NCBI RefSeq assembly: GCF_000003605.2
Contig: NW_003151274.1
Span: 36,697 to 48,071, forward strand
Direction: 5' to 3'
Length of the DNA stretch: 11,375 nucleotides
DNA from: Saccoglossus kowalevskii
Taxonomy: Eukaryota > Hemichordata > Enteropneusta > Harrimaniidae
A program made the translations under genes and the position numbers. How positions within the stretch are numbered: the stretch's first letter is position 1; each line of letters starts with the position of its first letter. Below are positions 1 through 9,800 of the stretch, piece by piece. The notes under the pieces were generated by a model, which saw only the letters and a program-made list of their open reading frames with translations, ran no database searches and was not told the DNA's origin.

Positions 1-1431
1 CACAAATCGCCAGTTACGGCGGGTAAGCATGTTTTTTTTTCTTGTTGTATTTTCAATCACAATATACGTTAGTTATATAGTAGTGACAATACGCGAAGTT
101 TATGTTTGTAAAAATATTTTTTTCAGCAATGAAACATAATAAAGTGGTACTAATAAGTCTTTTTGTTGTATTACAGATATCAAGATACCGGGACGAATAG
201 GCAAAATATCATCTATTCACATTAAACTTAAATCTAATAATTCAGTTGATGTTGCTTTTAGAAATGGAAAGTATTATTTTGCGCTTACAGTAAAAAATGG
301 TGAATTTGCCGGACCTTTGCCGTGTGACCAATTTGTTAAATCAATCGAGCCTGCTTTATCTCATGGGATTCTGTCAATTAATTTACTGGGTGTCAACTGC
401 TCATTCAATAAAGAAAAATTTAGTTTAATTGAATCCGTTGAAGGAGGAAAACCTGAAAAAATTAATTTTGTTGGTGAACTGCTTGGTAGGTGTTGTATAA
501 TATATCATTTATTATTGCCGATCTTATTGTGTCTAATAATTATTTTTCGCATCGATGGCGAAAACACGATTGGCAGTAAAAATGTATTTAACCTGCGTCA
601 TCGTAAGTATCATTTGTAAATCCACCATTTTCTGTTTATAGAACTGAAGAAAGTGGAACTAATTATTATTAAGAACGCGGAGCATCGAGGAGACAGTGTT
701 GTAATGGTATGTGTGGACGAAGTTACTGATGAAAAATACAGGTGGAATTTCATGGGCAATAATGTGAGTTTTGTAGCTTGTTTGTCTGTTTGTAGCCATT
801 TTGACTTCAAGTGTAACGGGAACAGAATTTAGCATTTTAAATGTTTATTTCGATCTTTCGATAGTCCTTTCTTATTTTGAGTTCAGTTATTTTTTTCTAT
901 TCAGGACACAACGTATCGATTACTAGCGAATCAATACAATATTTATCGGATTTTCAACTTTTCGGATGTTGATTTTGGAAACTATACTTGTCAAACTTAC
1001 ACCGACTGTGGCATTTCGTCAATGTCAAATGTGGTGCATTTACAATTACATGGTGAGTATAACAAGACACTGTTGTTGGAAGAAGTAAGTATACTATGTA
1101 TTGTATACAATGAACGTAGCTTTTCGAATTTTTATAATGTCGATTGTCACATGAGATCACCAGAAGATCACACGTAGCCGTGACGTTTGTAATTTAGTTT
1201 TGTCTATTCATAATCACTCAGTTTGATTTTTAAATTTCTTGCCAATTTCCAGATGCGATACCAGTAAAGGACAACAATTCACACATTGTAACAGCTATAT
1301 TAGTGCCGTGTGGTATTTTGGTATTTGTAATTATAATCTGCATATCAGTTTATATTCTACGCAGAAACGATTGTAGATGTCAACGTTTTTTATCACCATG
1401 TTACACATTGTTGCCCCGATCCGAGCAGTGA
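1..1431 (+). CDS. Gene A: 3' part of a type I transmembrane Ig-superfamily protein (partial, spliced)
   Basis: Proposed exons are <1-22, 177-485, 642-763, 905-1052 and 1253-1431, the last ending in TGA. Donors are GTAAGC, GTAGGT, GTGAGT and GTGAGT, and every acceptor is AG. Junction phases are 1, 1, 0, 1, the pattern expected when Ig-type modules lie on symmetric phase 1 exons with one internal phase 0 intron. The visible first exon ends in HKSPVTA plus a split Asp codon (G|AT). Next come an unrecognised domain of about 100 residues, a split Ig domain, one membrane helix and a cytoplasmic tail of about 20 residues. Sequons (NNS, NCS, NFS, NYT, NNS) are all extracellular. The likely role is a cell-surface recognition or adhesion receptor; ligand and function cannot be read from the sequence. 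The 5' end, including any signal peptide, is outside the window. The exon chain is well supported; the family name is not. Confidence 0.85.
177..485 (+). CDS. Gene A exon: unrecognised extracellular domain (phase 1-1)
   Basis: This 309-base exon is open throughout and symmetric (phase 1 at both ends), the size of a single Ig-type module. It encodes about 103 residues, beginning DIKIPGRIGKISSIHIK and ending KPEKINFVGELL. Alternating hydrophobic stretches (SIHIKL, SVDVAF, YYFALTV, ILSINLL) suggest a beta-sandwich. Only two cysteines occur (LPCDQ and GVNCSF), about 33 residues apart, too close for the usual B-F Ig disulfide. The Trp of the Ig core is missing. GVNCSF could stand in for the F-strand Y-x-C motif, which would make this a degenerate Ig domain without a B-strand Cys. 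A fibronectin III-like or unrelated fold is equally possible. Two N-glycosylation sequons (NNS, NCS) fit an extracellular position. Confidence 0.7.
642..1052 (+). CDS. Gene A exons: membrane-proximal Ig domain split by a phase 0 intron
   Basis: Exon 642-763 carries the front half: a B-strand Cys in VVMVCVDE and, 11 residues on, the core Trp in YRWNF. Exon 905-1052 (148 bases) carries the back half with the F-strand motif DFGNYTCQ, matching the Ig consensus D-x-G-x-Y-x-C, and a final strand NVVHLQLH. The two halves join in phase 0 between N and D, in the middle of the fold. The B-to-F cysteine spacing is about 46 residues, short for a V-set and compatible with an I-set or C2-type domain. An extra Cys sits six residues after the F-strand Cys (CQTYTDC). 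Two sequons (NFS, NYT) lie next to the F strand. The intron at 764-904 is 141 bases. This is the clearest Ig domain of gene A. Confidence 0.88.
1253..1431 (+). CDS. Gene A last exon: transmembrane helix and short cytoplasmic tail
   Basis: The acceptor TTTCCAG precedes AT, completing a split Asp codon, and the frame is open to TGA at 1429-1431. A short juxtamembrane stretch with an NNS sequon leads into a hydrophobic helix from about HIVTAIL to SVYIL, with PCG near its start and several Ile and Val. It ends at a stop-transfer RR. The tail of about 20 residues contains three cysteines (NDCRCQ, SPCY), candidates for palmitoylation, and Y-T-L-L. That motif fits the YxxPhi endocytic sorting consensus. 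It is not a standard ITIM, because the residue two before Tyr is Pro. No kinase or adaptor domain is present, so any signalling would be through partners. Confidence 0.87.
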
Positions 1432-1935
1432 GAATCTACATCTGGTGACAACGATGAATAATATATATATATATTGCTCTTAGAAGGATGTGTATATAGA
1501 CTGCAGCAGGAGTTAATTATTATTATATCAAGTAAACAATTTTGTAAAGTTCTGCACTGCAGAATCTTCCTCAGCTTCAATGACAACATTAAATATGTTT
1601 TCTATTTACAATTAGTTGTTGCTTGCTACAAAGGTGTTTTTTACGCATGTGAGTGTGACTCGTTTAAACACTAGTAATGTGTCTTTTATTGTAGGCATAG
1701 TTTCACAAATATCAACTGTATTCGTGCCTACGGATATTATAGATATCTGCTAGTCTACCACAGGGTTGCCGAGGACATTTATGGAAAGAGTCGAAAATGT
1801 TTTCACTTTTTGATTTTCAGTAAGCTTTTTTATACACATTTCAGACAATAATGAAATAATTTAATAAAAGCCCAATGATGTATTCATAACTGCTAATAAC
1901 ACATAAGAAATAAAGTGTATAATTAAACATATTAA
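1432..1935 (+). other. Gene A 3' untranslated region with candidate poly(A) signals
   Basis: This AT-rich stretch after the gene A stop has no exon-like open frame. AATAAA hexamers occur at 1863-1868 and 1909-1914; the second is followed by a GT-containing stretch and is a reasonable cleavage signal. An alternating AT tract lies at 1460-1474. An open frame of 66 codons at 1474-1674 has no domain content and is most likely UTR. The true 3' end cannot be fixed from the sequence. Confidence 0.45.
1460..1474. repeat. (AT)n dinucleotide tract
   Basis: A run of about seven AT units lies just after the gene A stop codon. It is an ordinary microsatellite. Confidence 0.8.
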
Positions 1936-1964
1936 TTCCTACACTTAAAACATAAAAACATGAT

Positions 1965-2036
1965 ACACGGAATTCGAACTCGGGAGCTTTACTACTCCGG
2001 TCGAGTACGAATCTGTACGTCTGGTCGGTGCGATTA
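1965..2036 (-). repeat. Possible tRNA-derived SINE relic
   Basis: Read on the minus strand, the segment contains GAGTTCGAATTCCG, close to the T-arm/B-box of tRNA genes (GGTTCGAATCC) but with a mismatch at its end. A potential stem GGAG..CTCC lies about 10 bases before it, in the place of an anticodon or variable arm. It is CpG-rich compared with its surroundings. No good A box and no complete cloverleaf could be drawn, so it is not an intact tRNA gene. A decayed SINE head is the best explanation. Confidence 0.35.
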
Positions 2037-2159
2037 TAAACATTTAGAATACGTCATACACCGTGTCTGGTTGCAATCTAACTCACAAATCTATTGGTAA
2101 TATTTTATTCAAGCGCCTTTGAGCAAATGTTCAACACATAGTTTATTAACAAAATAAAA

Positions 2160-2236
2160 TTGTCTAGGTACACGTGTACATTGCTCGTCCCTGTATCAAC
2201 AGAGGCGAGCAATGTACACAAACAAAGCTAGGACAA
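2160..2236. repeat. Inverted repeat / hairpin with perfect 14-bp arms
   Basis: GTGTACATTGCTCG at 2174-2187 has its exact reverse complement at 2206-2219, separated by an 18-base loop. Farther out, TTGTCTAG (2160-2167) pairs imperfectly with CTAGGACAA (2228-2236), so the stem extends with internal bulges. The left arm overlaps a 12-bp palindrome GTACACGTGTAC (2168-2179) with a CACGTG E-box core. It may be a small foldback element (MITE-like) or a transcribed hairpin; no target-site duplication was evident. Confidence 0.75.
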
Positions 2237-3038
2237 ACAGAGCACAATAACATGACTACAAATCTTGTAATGCTCAGCACCATAGAATAACAGACCTAAA
2301 TGTTTATTATTGAATAATATATATATAGTAATATAAGGCATTGCAATATGTTTAGTCATCATATCTTTTATCAATTCATTAATATCTCCAAGTATTCTCT
2401 ACAGAAGTTACATGACTCAGTTGAATAGCAACTTTACGTTGCCATGTATGAGATGCCTCTGAAGCCTCTCAAATGGTGAAAAGTTTAGTTCTTAACATTG
2501 TGTGCCATTCAGACATCCGTTCCTACATTTGAATAGCTTTGCTTTGTGCTAATACATAAATGAATTTTGGAATGAGGGAACGTAGAATTAAGATTGTTCA
2601 TGAATGTATTGCTTGGTTATTCATAAACTGAGTGTTTGTAATATTTCATTATTCTCTATTTATCATTGCCAGAAATAGTCTGACTAGATGGCCGACCTTT
2701 GACCGAATTTGCATATCTATTGTGTAACTGGTAACATTAGTTGTCAATGTTTATAAAGAAATGCGCTTTCGTTTTTGAGTAACAAAATGTTGGTCGGCTT
2801 GAAATAGATAGATGGAAACCCTAGCAATCATGTGATATCAAACTTCAATGCATAAGTGTTTCCCAAAATGCCCAAATTGCCTTAACTAGTTGTGTTTTGT
2901 TTGTGCATAATTTCAAGGCATTCCTGTGTTAAGCGAGTGTGTTATGGTTATTGCAGGTAAAGTATGTGATTGTAAAACTGATTAAATATGGTTTAGATCA
3001 GTGTTTGGTTGGCTTTTGATGTATCAGGGAAGTGACGG

Positions 3039-3050
3039 CACACACACACA
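3039..3050. repeat. (CA)6 microsatellite
   Basis: Six CA units in the intergenic region, with no sign of function. Confidence 0.85.
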
Positions 3051-5599
3051 GCTGGCTTTGTTTGTTTCATAGCGGCTATATTCTTAGCCAAACTTGCTTT
3101 AAATTGTGTCGATTTTTAAGGTTCATCGAGTGCAGTTCGTCCTTTTAGAATTCAGTTTATAATTGGATTTGCACCAGGAAGTGATAAAAACTGCATTATG
3201 AACCGCTATATTTAGAAATGTTCAGCAAGAATTTTTTTTAACTCTCCGACTACTATCGCCATCTTTTTTATGTTATTGACGTGTACGGCATATTGGGACC
3301 GTTGTTCCCTATTGGTGGGTCATTGGAGGAAACAAAAGACTGTCATCTCTCTTCAAGTTAGTAATTTTTGTAGCAGCAACATTTGACTCAACTATGCGAG
3401 ACATGTTCATCACAATGATTCTAACTGGTTGCTGTAATAAGACATTATAGGCATCTGACCAAAAGATTACCTCATCCTCTATTGTTCCCAATCCCAAGCT
3501 GTGAACTATTCAACATGACAATTCACTTATTACGATGAACAAAAGACCCATGGAAATCAGCAACGTCATCTGTTTATATTAATAAATGTGCATGTAGTTT
3601 AAGACCCGGCATTGGAAGAGGCAGGAAATTCCTGGTTGACCAAATGTTGATTTGGTTCTAATGTTGATTTCTGACGATGTATATGATACTGAGACATAAA
3701 TTTGAGATAAATGCTGTATAAAGGTGGGTGAAAAGTGAAACTGACGATTTCATCAACGAAAATAAAATAATAAGCAGTGGAGGAAACAAAATATAATGTA
3801 AATGTCACCTTTGTGATGATCATAAACATTGATGAATTAGATGCTAGAGAATACTAGTGCCTATTAACTTTCAAAAATGAAACCAAACCACGCAATTCTG
3901 TCACGTTTTCTGTTCCAGCTAAATGGAAAATTAAAACGCCCTGTATGACTATACATTTTCACGCATATAATATGCTTCCTGTTTTTATGTTAAAATATTT
4001 CACAATATCAACTTCCTTTTATAAAAAATGGTACATTTCTAGAAATAGTAAACATATTATCAGTCACTGATATGTGTTCACGTAAATACAACGTCAGACA
4101 GTTTGAATGCGGTTGGTACCAGTGATTTATCATGAATGTACAATTAATTTTTGGCCGACGTCATGTTCATTTTTGTCATAATTTCAATGTGTTGCATTAT
4201 TTGATCTGCAGAACGAAGGAACATTACTATCAACCGAAGTGTGATAGATCACATTAACAACCTAAGGTGACGTAGTTGCATTGACATTACAGTTTGTGTA
4301 TCAGTAACATTGTATAAATAACTATACTGAGTATTTGAGTGGAAGATGATCTACTGCTTATTGTAATATTACATCATACATTTAATGGTTACTTCGACAA
4401 ATGGAAATTCGTGTAGGCAATGGCGGATAATCATATTACAAATTTTACAGTTTGTGGAATTGACTTATTGACCTGCATAGCAACGATGCTGACTGTTTTG
4501 GGTAAATGATTGACCAATATACACTATGCGCTGATTACATACAAAACCACATATTGAACAACATCATGTGATTACAAATTCTACCGTCAATTTGTTGTCC
4601 TCTTCATCCAAATACAATAATATACAATGATTGTGTGGAGAAAGAAATTCACAATTCAGCTATCTTTGACTGTGCGAATGTACCATGATTATTAGGTTCT
4701 TTATAGCATGACCATGATGGGTATGATTAACAAATGTTGCGTTTAGTGTGAATGGCACAAATACGGCATGGTGTTAAAGTATGATATGAGAATTCCAGAC
4801 AAAAGCTCACCTACTGAATCGCCAATACATCATGCCTAATTATCATAAATAAGTGTGAACAATTTTATAAGCGAAATTCGTATTTTTTTCTTTCTTTTTG
4901 ACACTTTAGGAACCTGTTTTTCACGAGCATTATTTGGAGTGTTGGTTAACACACATAGCGTCATGGAATGTTTTTAATTTCTTCTTCGTGGATAATACTA
5001 GCCCATGACGTCAATAACATCCACTAGCTCTACGAATATGTGCAACCAACAAAAAACCTCTTCCACATAATCATTTTATAAATATTTATCTTGACATTCA
5101 ATCGATGCAACTATCAAACTAGAAAAAAATCATGACATTGGAATGACATTTATAATGTTTTATACTTTCATTAATTACCAAAAGAGTTATTTAAACGTGT
5201 ACAATCTCATGTATATGCCTCAAACTAATATGCTTCATAATGAATTATCGACTATAATGTCCAAAATCAAAAAAAAATCAAAAATGATTATGTAATTCAT
5301 AATTTGAAAACTAAAGTATGTCTACATAAAATTAACCTTTCCACTCACTTGAAATAAATCTGCCATTTTAAACAGTAAAAGAAAAATTGGATTACTTAGA
5401 TTATATTTATAAAAATAAACTATCACCTCATCTGGTTTATCTAGTTCCAATCATATACTTCATTCATGTACTTTATTGTTAACAATGTGTGTAAACTGTT
5501 CTTTTTTATTAATGGTCAATACCAGTTTTCACAGCGTAGTTCAACCTCGGTAAATTTAATGTCATTAGCGGCAAATCTGTTAATTTAAACACACCAAAA

Positions 5600-5624
5600 C
5601 ACTTTATCTTTTTCAGGTAAGGCA
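5600..5624 (+). promoter_or_regulatory. AG|GT double splice site resembling a recursive-splice point
   Basis: A pyrimidine-rich tract (ctttatctttttcag) runs directly into GTAAGG, giving juxtaposed 3' and 5' splice sites at 5616/5617. This is the consensus of zero-length exons that subdivide long introns. It lies about 1.2 kb upstream of the gene B start codon exon, so it would matter only if gene B has an upstream non-coding exon. Confidence 0.25.
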
Positions 5625-6486
5625 ATAGTTCATAGAAGAAAAAACATGTATAATTTTTGCTATTATGGCTTTGTCGATAATAAAACTCTATAAACGATGC
5701 ACATATTATAACTATACAATACCAGAAATACGTTTCATTTTATCATTTTCGTTGATGTATTTCTGTCTGTACAGCCGACCCGAATCTATTATACAATACA
5801 TTGTTAGGTTTAATCCCGATGTAGCTTAATTTTATATTCATAAAATATAATTCGCGCAGATGTTAACCAGACTGGTCTGAAATATCTAACTTGGCAGTTC
5901 GTCAAGTCACACATAGTAATGAGAATTAAATATTACGTCCAAGTCAAAAATAAGGCCAACAGGCCAGGGTTGCATGCTTATAACAGGAATAATCCACAAA
6001 GGAAAAAGTCGCCATCTCCGGTTTCCAGTCACCATATTATCGCTCAATTCTGACATCTGATTTTTTTATTAAATAATAAGTGATGTTATTATCTTAGAAA
6101 TGTAAAACTTCAAACATGTCCGATTTTAAATAAATCTTAGAAAATATTCTGCATGTCTGAAACAAATTTGCATGCCTGAATCTTAGGGGCAAATATTTCA
6201 AATAGCGGAAGCGGAAACAATACGGTAAATAAAACAAAACTAAATGAGGAAATAAAATCTTTTAGTTTTTCGTTATCAACCCTCCTGTAATGGCCCATAT
6301 GCTTATAGTAATCTACCAAGGTATTTTTACGTGACAATATGAAACTAATTGCATCATAAAAAAAAATTATTTGAATTGAATTTGAATTATTATATATTTA
6401 TTATATAGTACGCATGTGTTTTAAAATTAGCTACATTTTACCGCGACATAAATTTTTAAACATTTTTAATCAGAGTAGATGAGCAC

Positions 6487-6544
6487 AGCATAAGTTATGC
6501 TGATCGAGCGTGACAAAACCTCGAACATTGGAAACTGTCACGCT
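6487..6544. repeat. Two adjacent short inverted repeats upstream of gene B
   Basis: AGCATAAGTTATGCT (6487-6501) is a near-perfect palindrome: seven-base arms around one base. Five bases later AGCGTGACA (6507-6515) has its perfect complement TGTCACGCT (6536-6544), separated by 20 bases. They lie just upstream of a TATA-like element. They may be protein-binding sites, a small foldback or chance; the sequence does not decide. Confidence 0.5.
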
Positions 6545-6576
6545 ACCGAAAAATCAAGCAAGAGAAATACCATTGA

Positions 6577-6584
6577 TATAAATA
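6577..6584 (+). promoter_or_regulatory. Candidate TATA box for gene B
   Basis: TATAAATA is a full match to the metazoan TATA consensus. It would place a start of transcription near 6605-6615 and give a 5' UTR of about 240 bases before the chosen ATG at 6852. That leader would contain upstream ATGs at 6748 and 6816 with short open frames. AT-rich DNA throws up such matches often, hence modest confidence. Confidence 0.3.
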
Positions 6585-6851
6585 CCCACTGAACAATCGA
6601 TAATCAATCAATCAATAATCCGGCCAATCAAACAGAAAATCGAGAATTTGGTAACTAATGATATTAACAACCCACACTACTTCAAAATACCACAGTGACC
6701 TGCTATAATACCAAAGTACAACAGCGTGTCACGCACTTAACAGCGCCATGGACATCCCTTTATTTTTGTCTTTCGCTTTGTTATTTTGTGTAGTATGATG
6801 TAGAAAGACACGTGTATGGAGCAAGCAATGCTGGTATTTTTACACTAAATT

Positions 6852-6879
6852 ATGTTTGCAGCAATTTTATGCATTTTAC
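6852..6879 (+). CDS. Gene B exon 1: signal peptide start (split by a phase 1 intron)
   Basis: ATG begins MFAAILCIL, followed by C|GTAAGT, a perfect donor in phase 1. Joined to the 8076 exon (TC completes a Leu codon) it gives MFAAILCILLTATQVSA, then FTLASYSG. This is a compact secretion signal with a hydrophobic core and a V-S-A cleavage site. A phase 1 intron inside the signal peptide is usual for Ig-superfamily genes. The alternative start at 6748 reads MDIPLFLSFALLF and could also join in phase 1, but its donor (GTGTAG) is poor. Starting at the unspliced ATG at 8054 gives a weak hydrophobic core. Confidence 0.65.
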
Positions 6880-9800
6880 GTAAGTACATTCCAGATTTTG
6901 TATGTTTTAATGTAACAAAGATTTAATATCCGCCTAACTCGAACGGCAGAAGAATTGTTGCGTAACACATAAAACTACACTTATATAAATTTACTAATTC
7001 TGTTTAATATTCTTCAATCCTTTCAAAACGAGTGGCAGAATGCATAGCCTTATTCTGACTTAATGCATCGGTTCTGTCACATAAATATGTCGTGGGATTC
7101 TGTTTACTACGCGACGTCTTAAGATAGCGAGAAGGGTTTGACTAAGTTTTTTGAATAAAGCGTTCTCTGTCTGTTGTTTCATTCAGAACCGTAATCTGAA
7201 GTATATAATTTAAGAGAATAAGTATACAGGAACAAGTAGTTGTAAAAATTACTAAATCCGCGAAAGCACACTGTAGAATTTCCGGACAAAATTGTATTGT
7301 CCGTAATCAAGTCCAATGAAATGCGATAATCAAAAGACCTATTTTTTTCGATTTCTACGCAGGTCTGTTTTATTGTTTTCTAATTACGACGGATTTGTTT
7401 ATGTGACTGATATCGACGAGAAACAGATTTTATGTACTCGTCTGATGTATTGGTGTCTTCATTGGTTAAATAGTTGAAAATCATTCGCATGGATGCGGAT
7501 AGTTCACCCTCGTCTCTTTTCGAACCGCTCGCGAGGTTGGCCATAATGTCATCCCGCGAGTCACAGTAAAAACAGTGTTAGTGAAATACTATATTGACTT
7601 CAAAAAAATTAGTAAGAAGGAGCGCAGCGTTATGCTCAGGTTTCACAGATGAAGTCTTAACTGACAATAGTGCTGAAAATGAACGTTAGTTAAACATGCA
7701 TTGTTTGCTAGAGGAAGCTTATCACCCGTTATATCAGAGTCGTCAACAACAGAGTATACAGATAAGATTTTATCATTTAAAAATTTCCGAGAAACGGCAG
7801 TTGCAGTTACTTGTGTTAGCGTTTAAAACACTCATTTGAGCAGCGTCGCTCCGAAATTGTGATCTTTTAAAAAGCTGGGATTATGTGTCTAGGTCTAAAG
7901 TAACCGGTTTTTTTTATCAGTTTTGAAAAATGAAGAAAAAAATCAAATGTCCCCTCTTACTACCTTGAAACTACTACTATATTTTCTATTACATTCGAAC
8001 CTCGGCTGAATAGTAATTACACTGTAATTAGTAAACTACAAGCTTATATTTAAATGTATGCTTTCCCACATCTAGTCACTGCAACACAAGTTTCAGCATT
8101 CACACTGGCAAGCTATAGTGGTCGTAATGCCGTGATTCCATGTGAAGTGAGTCGCAGCATCAAGATGGAAAATATCATTCGTGTGAGATGGCATAAAGGT
8201 CGTAATGAGAATTTTATTGGTTCAAAACGTTTTGCTGACGGGGCAGATAAATATAGTGATGACAGCAAATATAAAATAACAGACGCCGACCTTGAAATAT
8301 CAGACCTGGATATAACAGATATGGATATGTACTGGTGCCGGTTGTTTTACGCCGATCTAAACCAATCGCACAATAAAATCAATGTTATTGTTTGTGGTAA
8401 GGGTGACAGATTTTATAAATCCTTTATCATTGAAAAACAACATAGCACATCATAAATACTCTAAAAATATAAAACAATTATTTTACATTATGATGTAAAG
8501 TACAAGTACTCCATATAATATGCATTCTATGAAGTGTCGCAATACGCTTGTAGAATAAGGTTAAGTAAGATTGGCTTTATTTCTTTTTTTCCGATTGCAG
8601 TTGCTTACGGACACTTTTTCTCAAAATCTCGTCTTGAGCTTCCACTTCTATTATTATTCAATGTATTATATGTCATGTGTTAAGTATACTACTTAATTCA
8701 AAATACCAGATGAAAGGTGAATCTCTCTCGAATGCGATTATCCTTAAAAAAATGTCGTTTTAATATTTACATTTCTAGATGGTAGTCCACCACAACTATT
8801 GCTTGCCGTGAGGAAAGATACACACGATGTGAACGACAACATTATACTAGAATGCCACTCGGACCAACCTTTGAAGTTAACTTGGCAATATAATGGCAAT
8901 CCTCTCAAACAACATGTAATAATGACTTTTTATGTTATGGATAATTATTTAAATGTTCATTTTTACAAATAAAATGATAAAGTTGTGGAAGTGTGTCACT
9001 GATTTACGTTCTACTTTGACAATATCTATTATGTTATTCGCAATAATTGTAATTGTAATATTTGAATAAGTAACAAGGGCATGTTACTACCATTTTAAAT
9101 GGCCCATGCAAACAATTATACCACAATGTATAAATACATATGTTCTTAAAGTTTCATTCTGCCCTTTTAAATCGAATATTAGATGTGACACTAGTGGCAC
9201 ACTTAACACTGCGATAAAAACTTAATGTCATTGTGAAATCTCTCGTTTTTATGCAAACAATACCGTATTTTTACCAAGTAAAAAGATGTTCATTAGTTAT
9301 TGTTTATACATTTGTAGTTGTTCAATACTCCCTAGTTTGAAATTGTATTCAGCTTTCTTCAGTTCTAATTCAAGACAAATACAAAGCAAAAATATAGATA
9401 GCAAATGTGTATGTAGTCAGTTGTTATGATAGTTATCTATGGGTGCACAGAGGATACATTCCGTTATGAATTATTCTTTATATAAATTTCTGAATTATCT
9501 TGTCAGAATATTTTTTTCAGGGCTTCCCCCCCCCTAAAATCAGAATGTCCAAAACGGAAAGTAGTTATCGCGGTGTCACTATTGTTTATTTAAGCCTCAT
9601 GGTCTATAAGATGAAGTGTTTACAAGACCAGAAAGCACTCTTAGATTTTGTTTTCTTCTAGATACCATATCTTACTGTTACTGATTCAAAGAGTACTAGC
9701 AAATTGAATATTCGGACACTGTCCAAAGAGTATGCAGGAGAGTATCAATGTTTTGCCAATACGATATGTTCAAGCAATGGAAGTGAATCTATACATCTGA

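Larger units (their letters stand above)
1936..6575. other. Intergenic region without a supportable gene
   Basis: The stretch is AT-rich and full of stops in all frames. The longest open frames, on the minus strand near 3309-3497, 3599-3829 and 6137-6337, are 60-80 codons with no recognisable domain and no paired splice sites. No Ig-like C/W/YxC pattern was found in any frame I read. What it does hold is listed separately: a tRNA-like relic, a hairpin, a CA repeat, an AG|GT double splice site and short inverted repeats. Part of it could be promoter or 5'-UTR intron of gene B. Confidence 0.6.

Noticed and set aside
554-605. Signal-peptide-like frame MAKTRLAVKMYLTCVI ending at a GTAAGT donor in gene A intron 2
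   Set aside because: The donor is in phase 0 while the next exon needs phase 1, so it cannot join; it is likely chance.
317-619. Single open frame of 100 codons across the gene A domain exon
   Set aside because: Its 5' part is the real exon frame, but it starts at TTG inside the exon and runs through a good GTAGGT donor into intron.
610-810. Minus-strand open frame of 66 codons
   Set aside because: Lies antisense to the gene A Ig front-half exon; no domain content.
954-1160. Minus-strand open frame of 68 codons
   Set aside because: Shadow of the gene A F-strand exon.
1401-1674. Open frames on both strands after the gene A stop
   Set aside because: No recognisable domain, low complexity, and located in the probable 3' UTR.
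3309-3829. Two minus-strand frames of 62 and 76 codons
   Set aside because: No known motif and no convincing splice signals linking them. A shared 14-mer TGGAGGAAACAAAA at 3324 and 3778 is not extended by further similarity.
6137-6337. Minus-strand frame of 66 codons with a hydrophobic stretch
   Set aside because: No family resemblance, no supporting promoter or splice context; expected by chance in AT-rich DNA.
8076-8396. V-set exon as an antigen-receptor V segment
   Set aside because: No recombination signal heptamer/nonamer was seen after the exon; a normal splice donor follows, and the FGxG J motif is absent.
8054-8455. Reading the V-set exon as an intronless 133-codon gene
   Set aside because: It overruns a good phase 1 donor at 8397 into intron, and the N-terminal residues encoded before 8076 derive from the polypyrimidine tract and acceptor.
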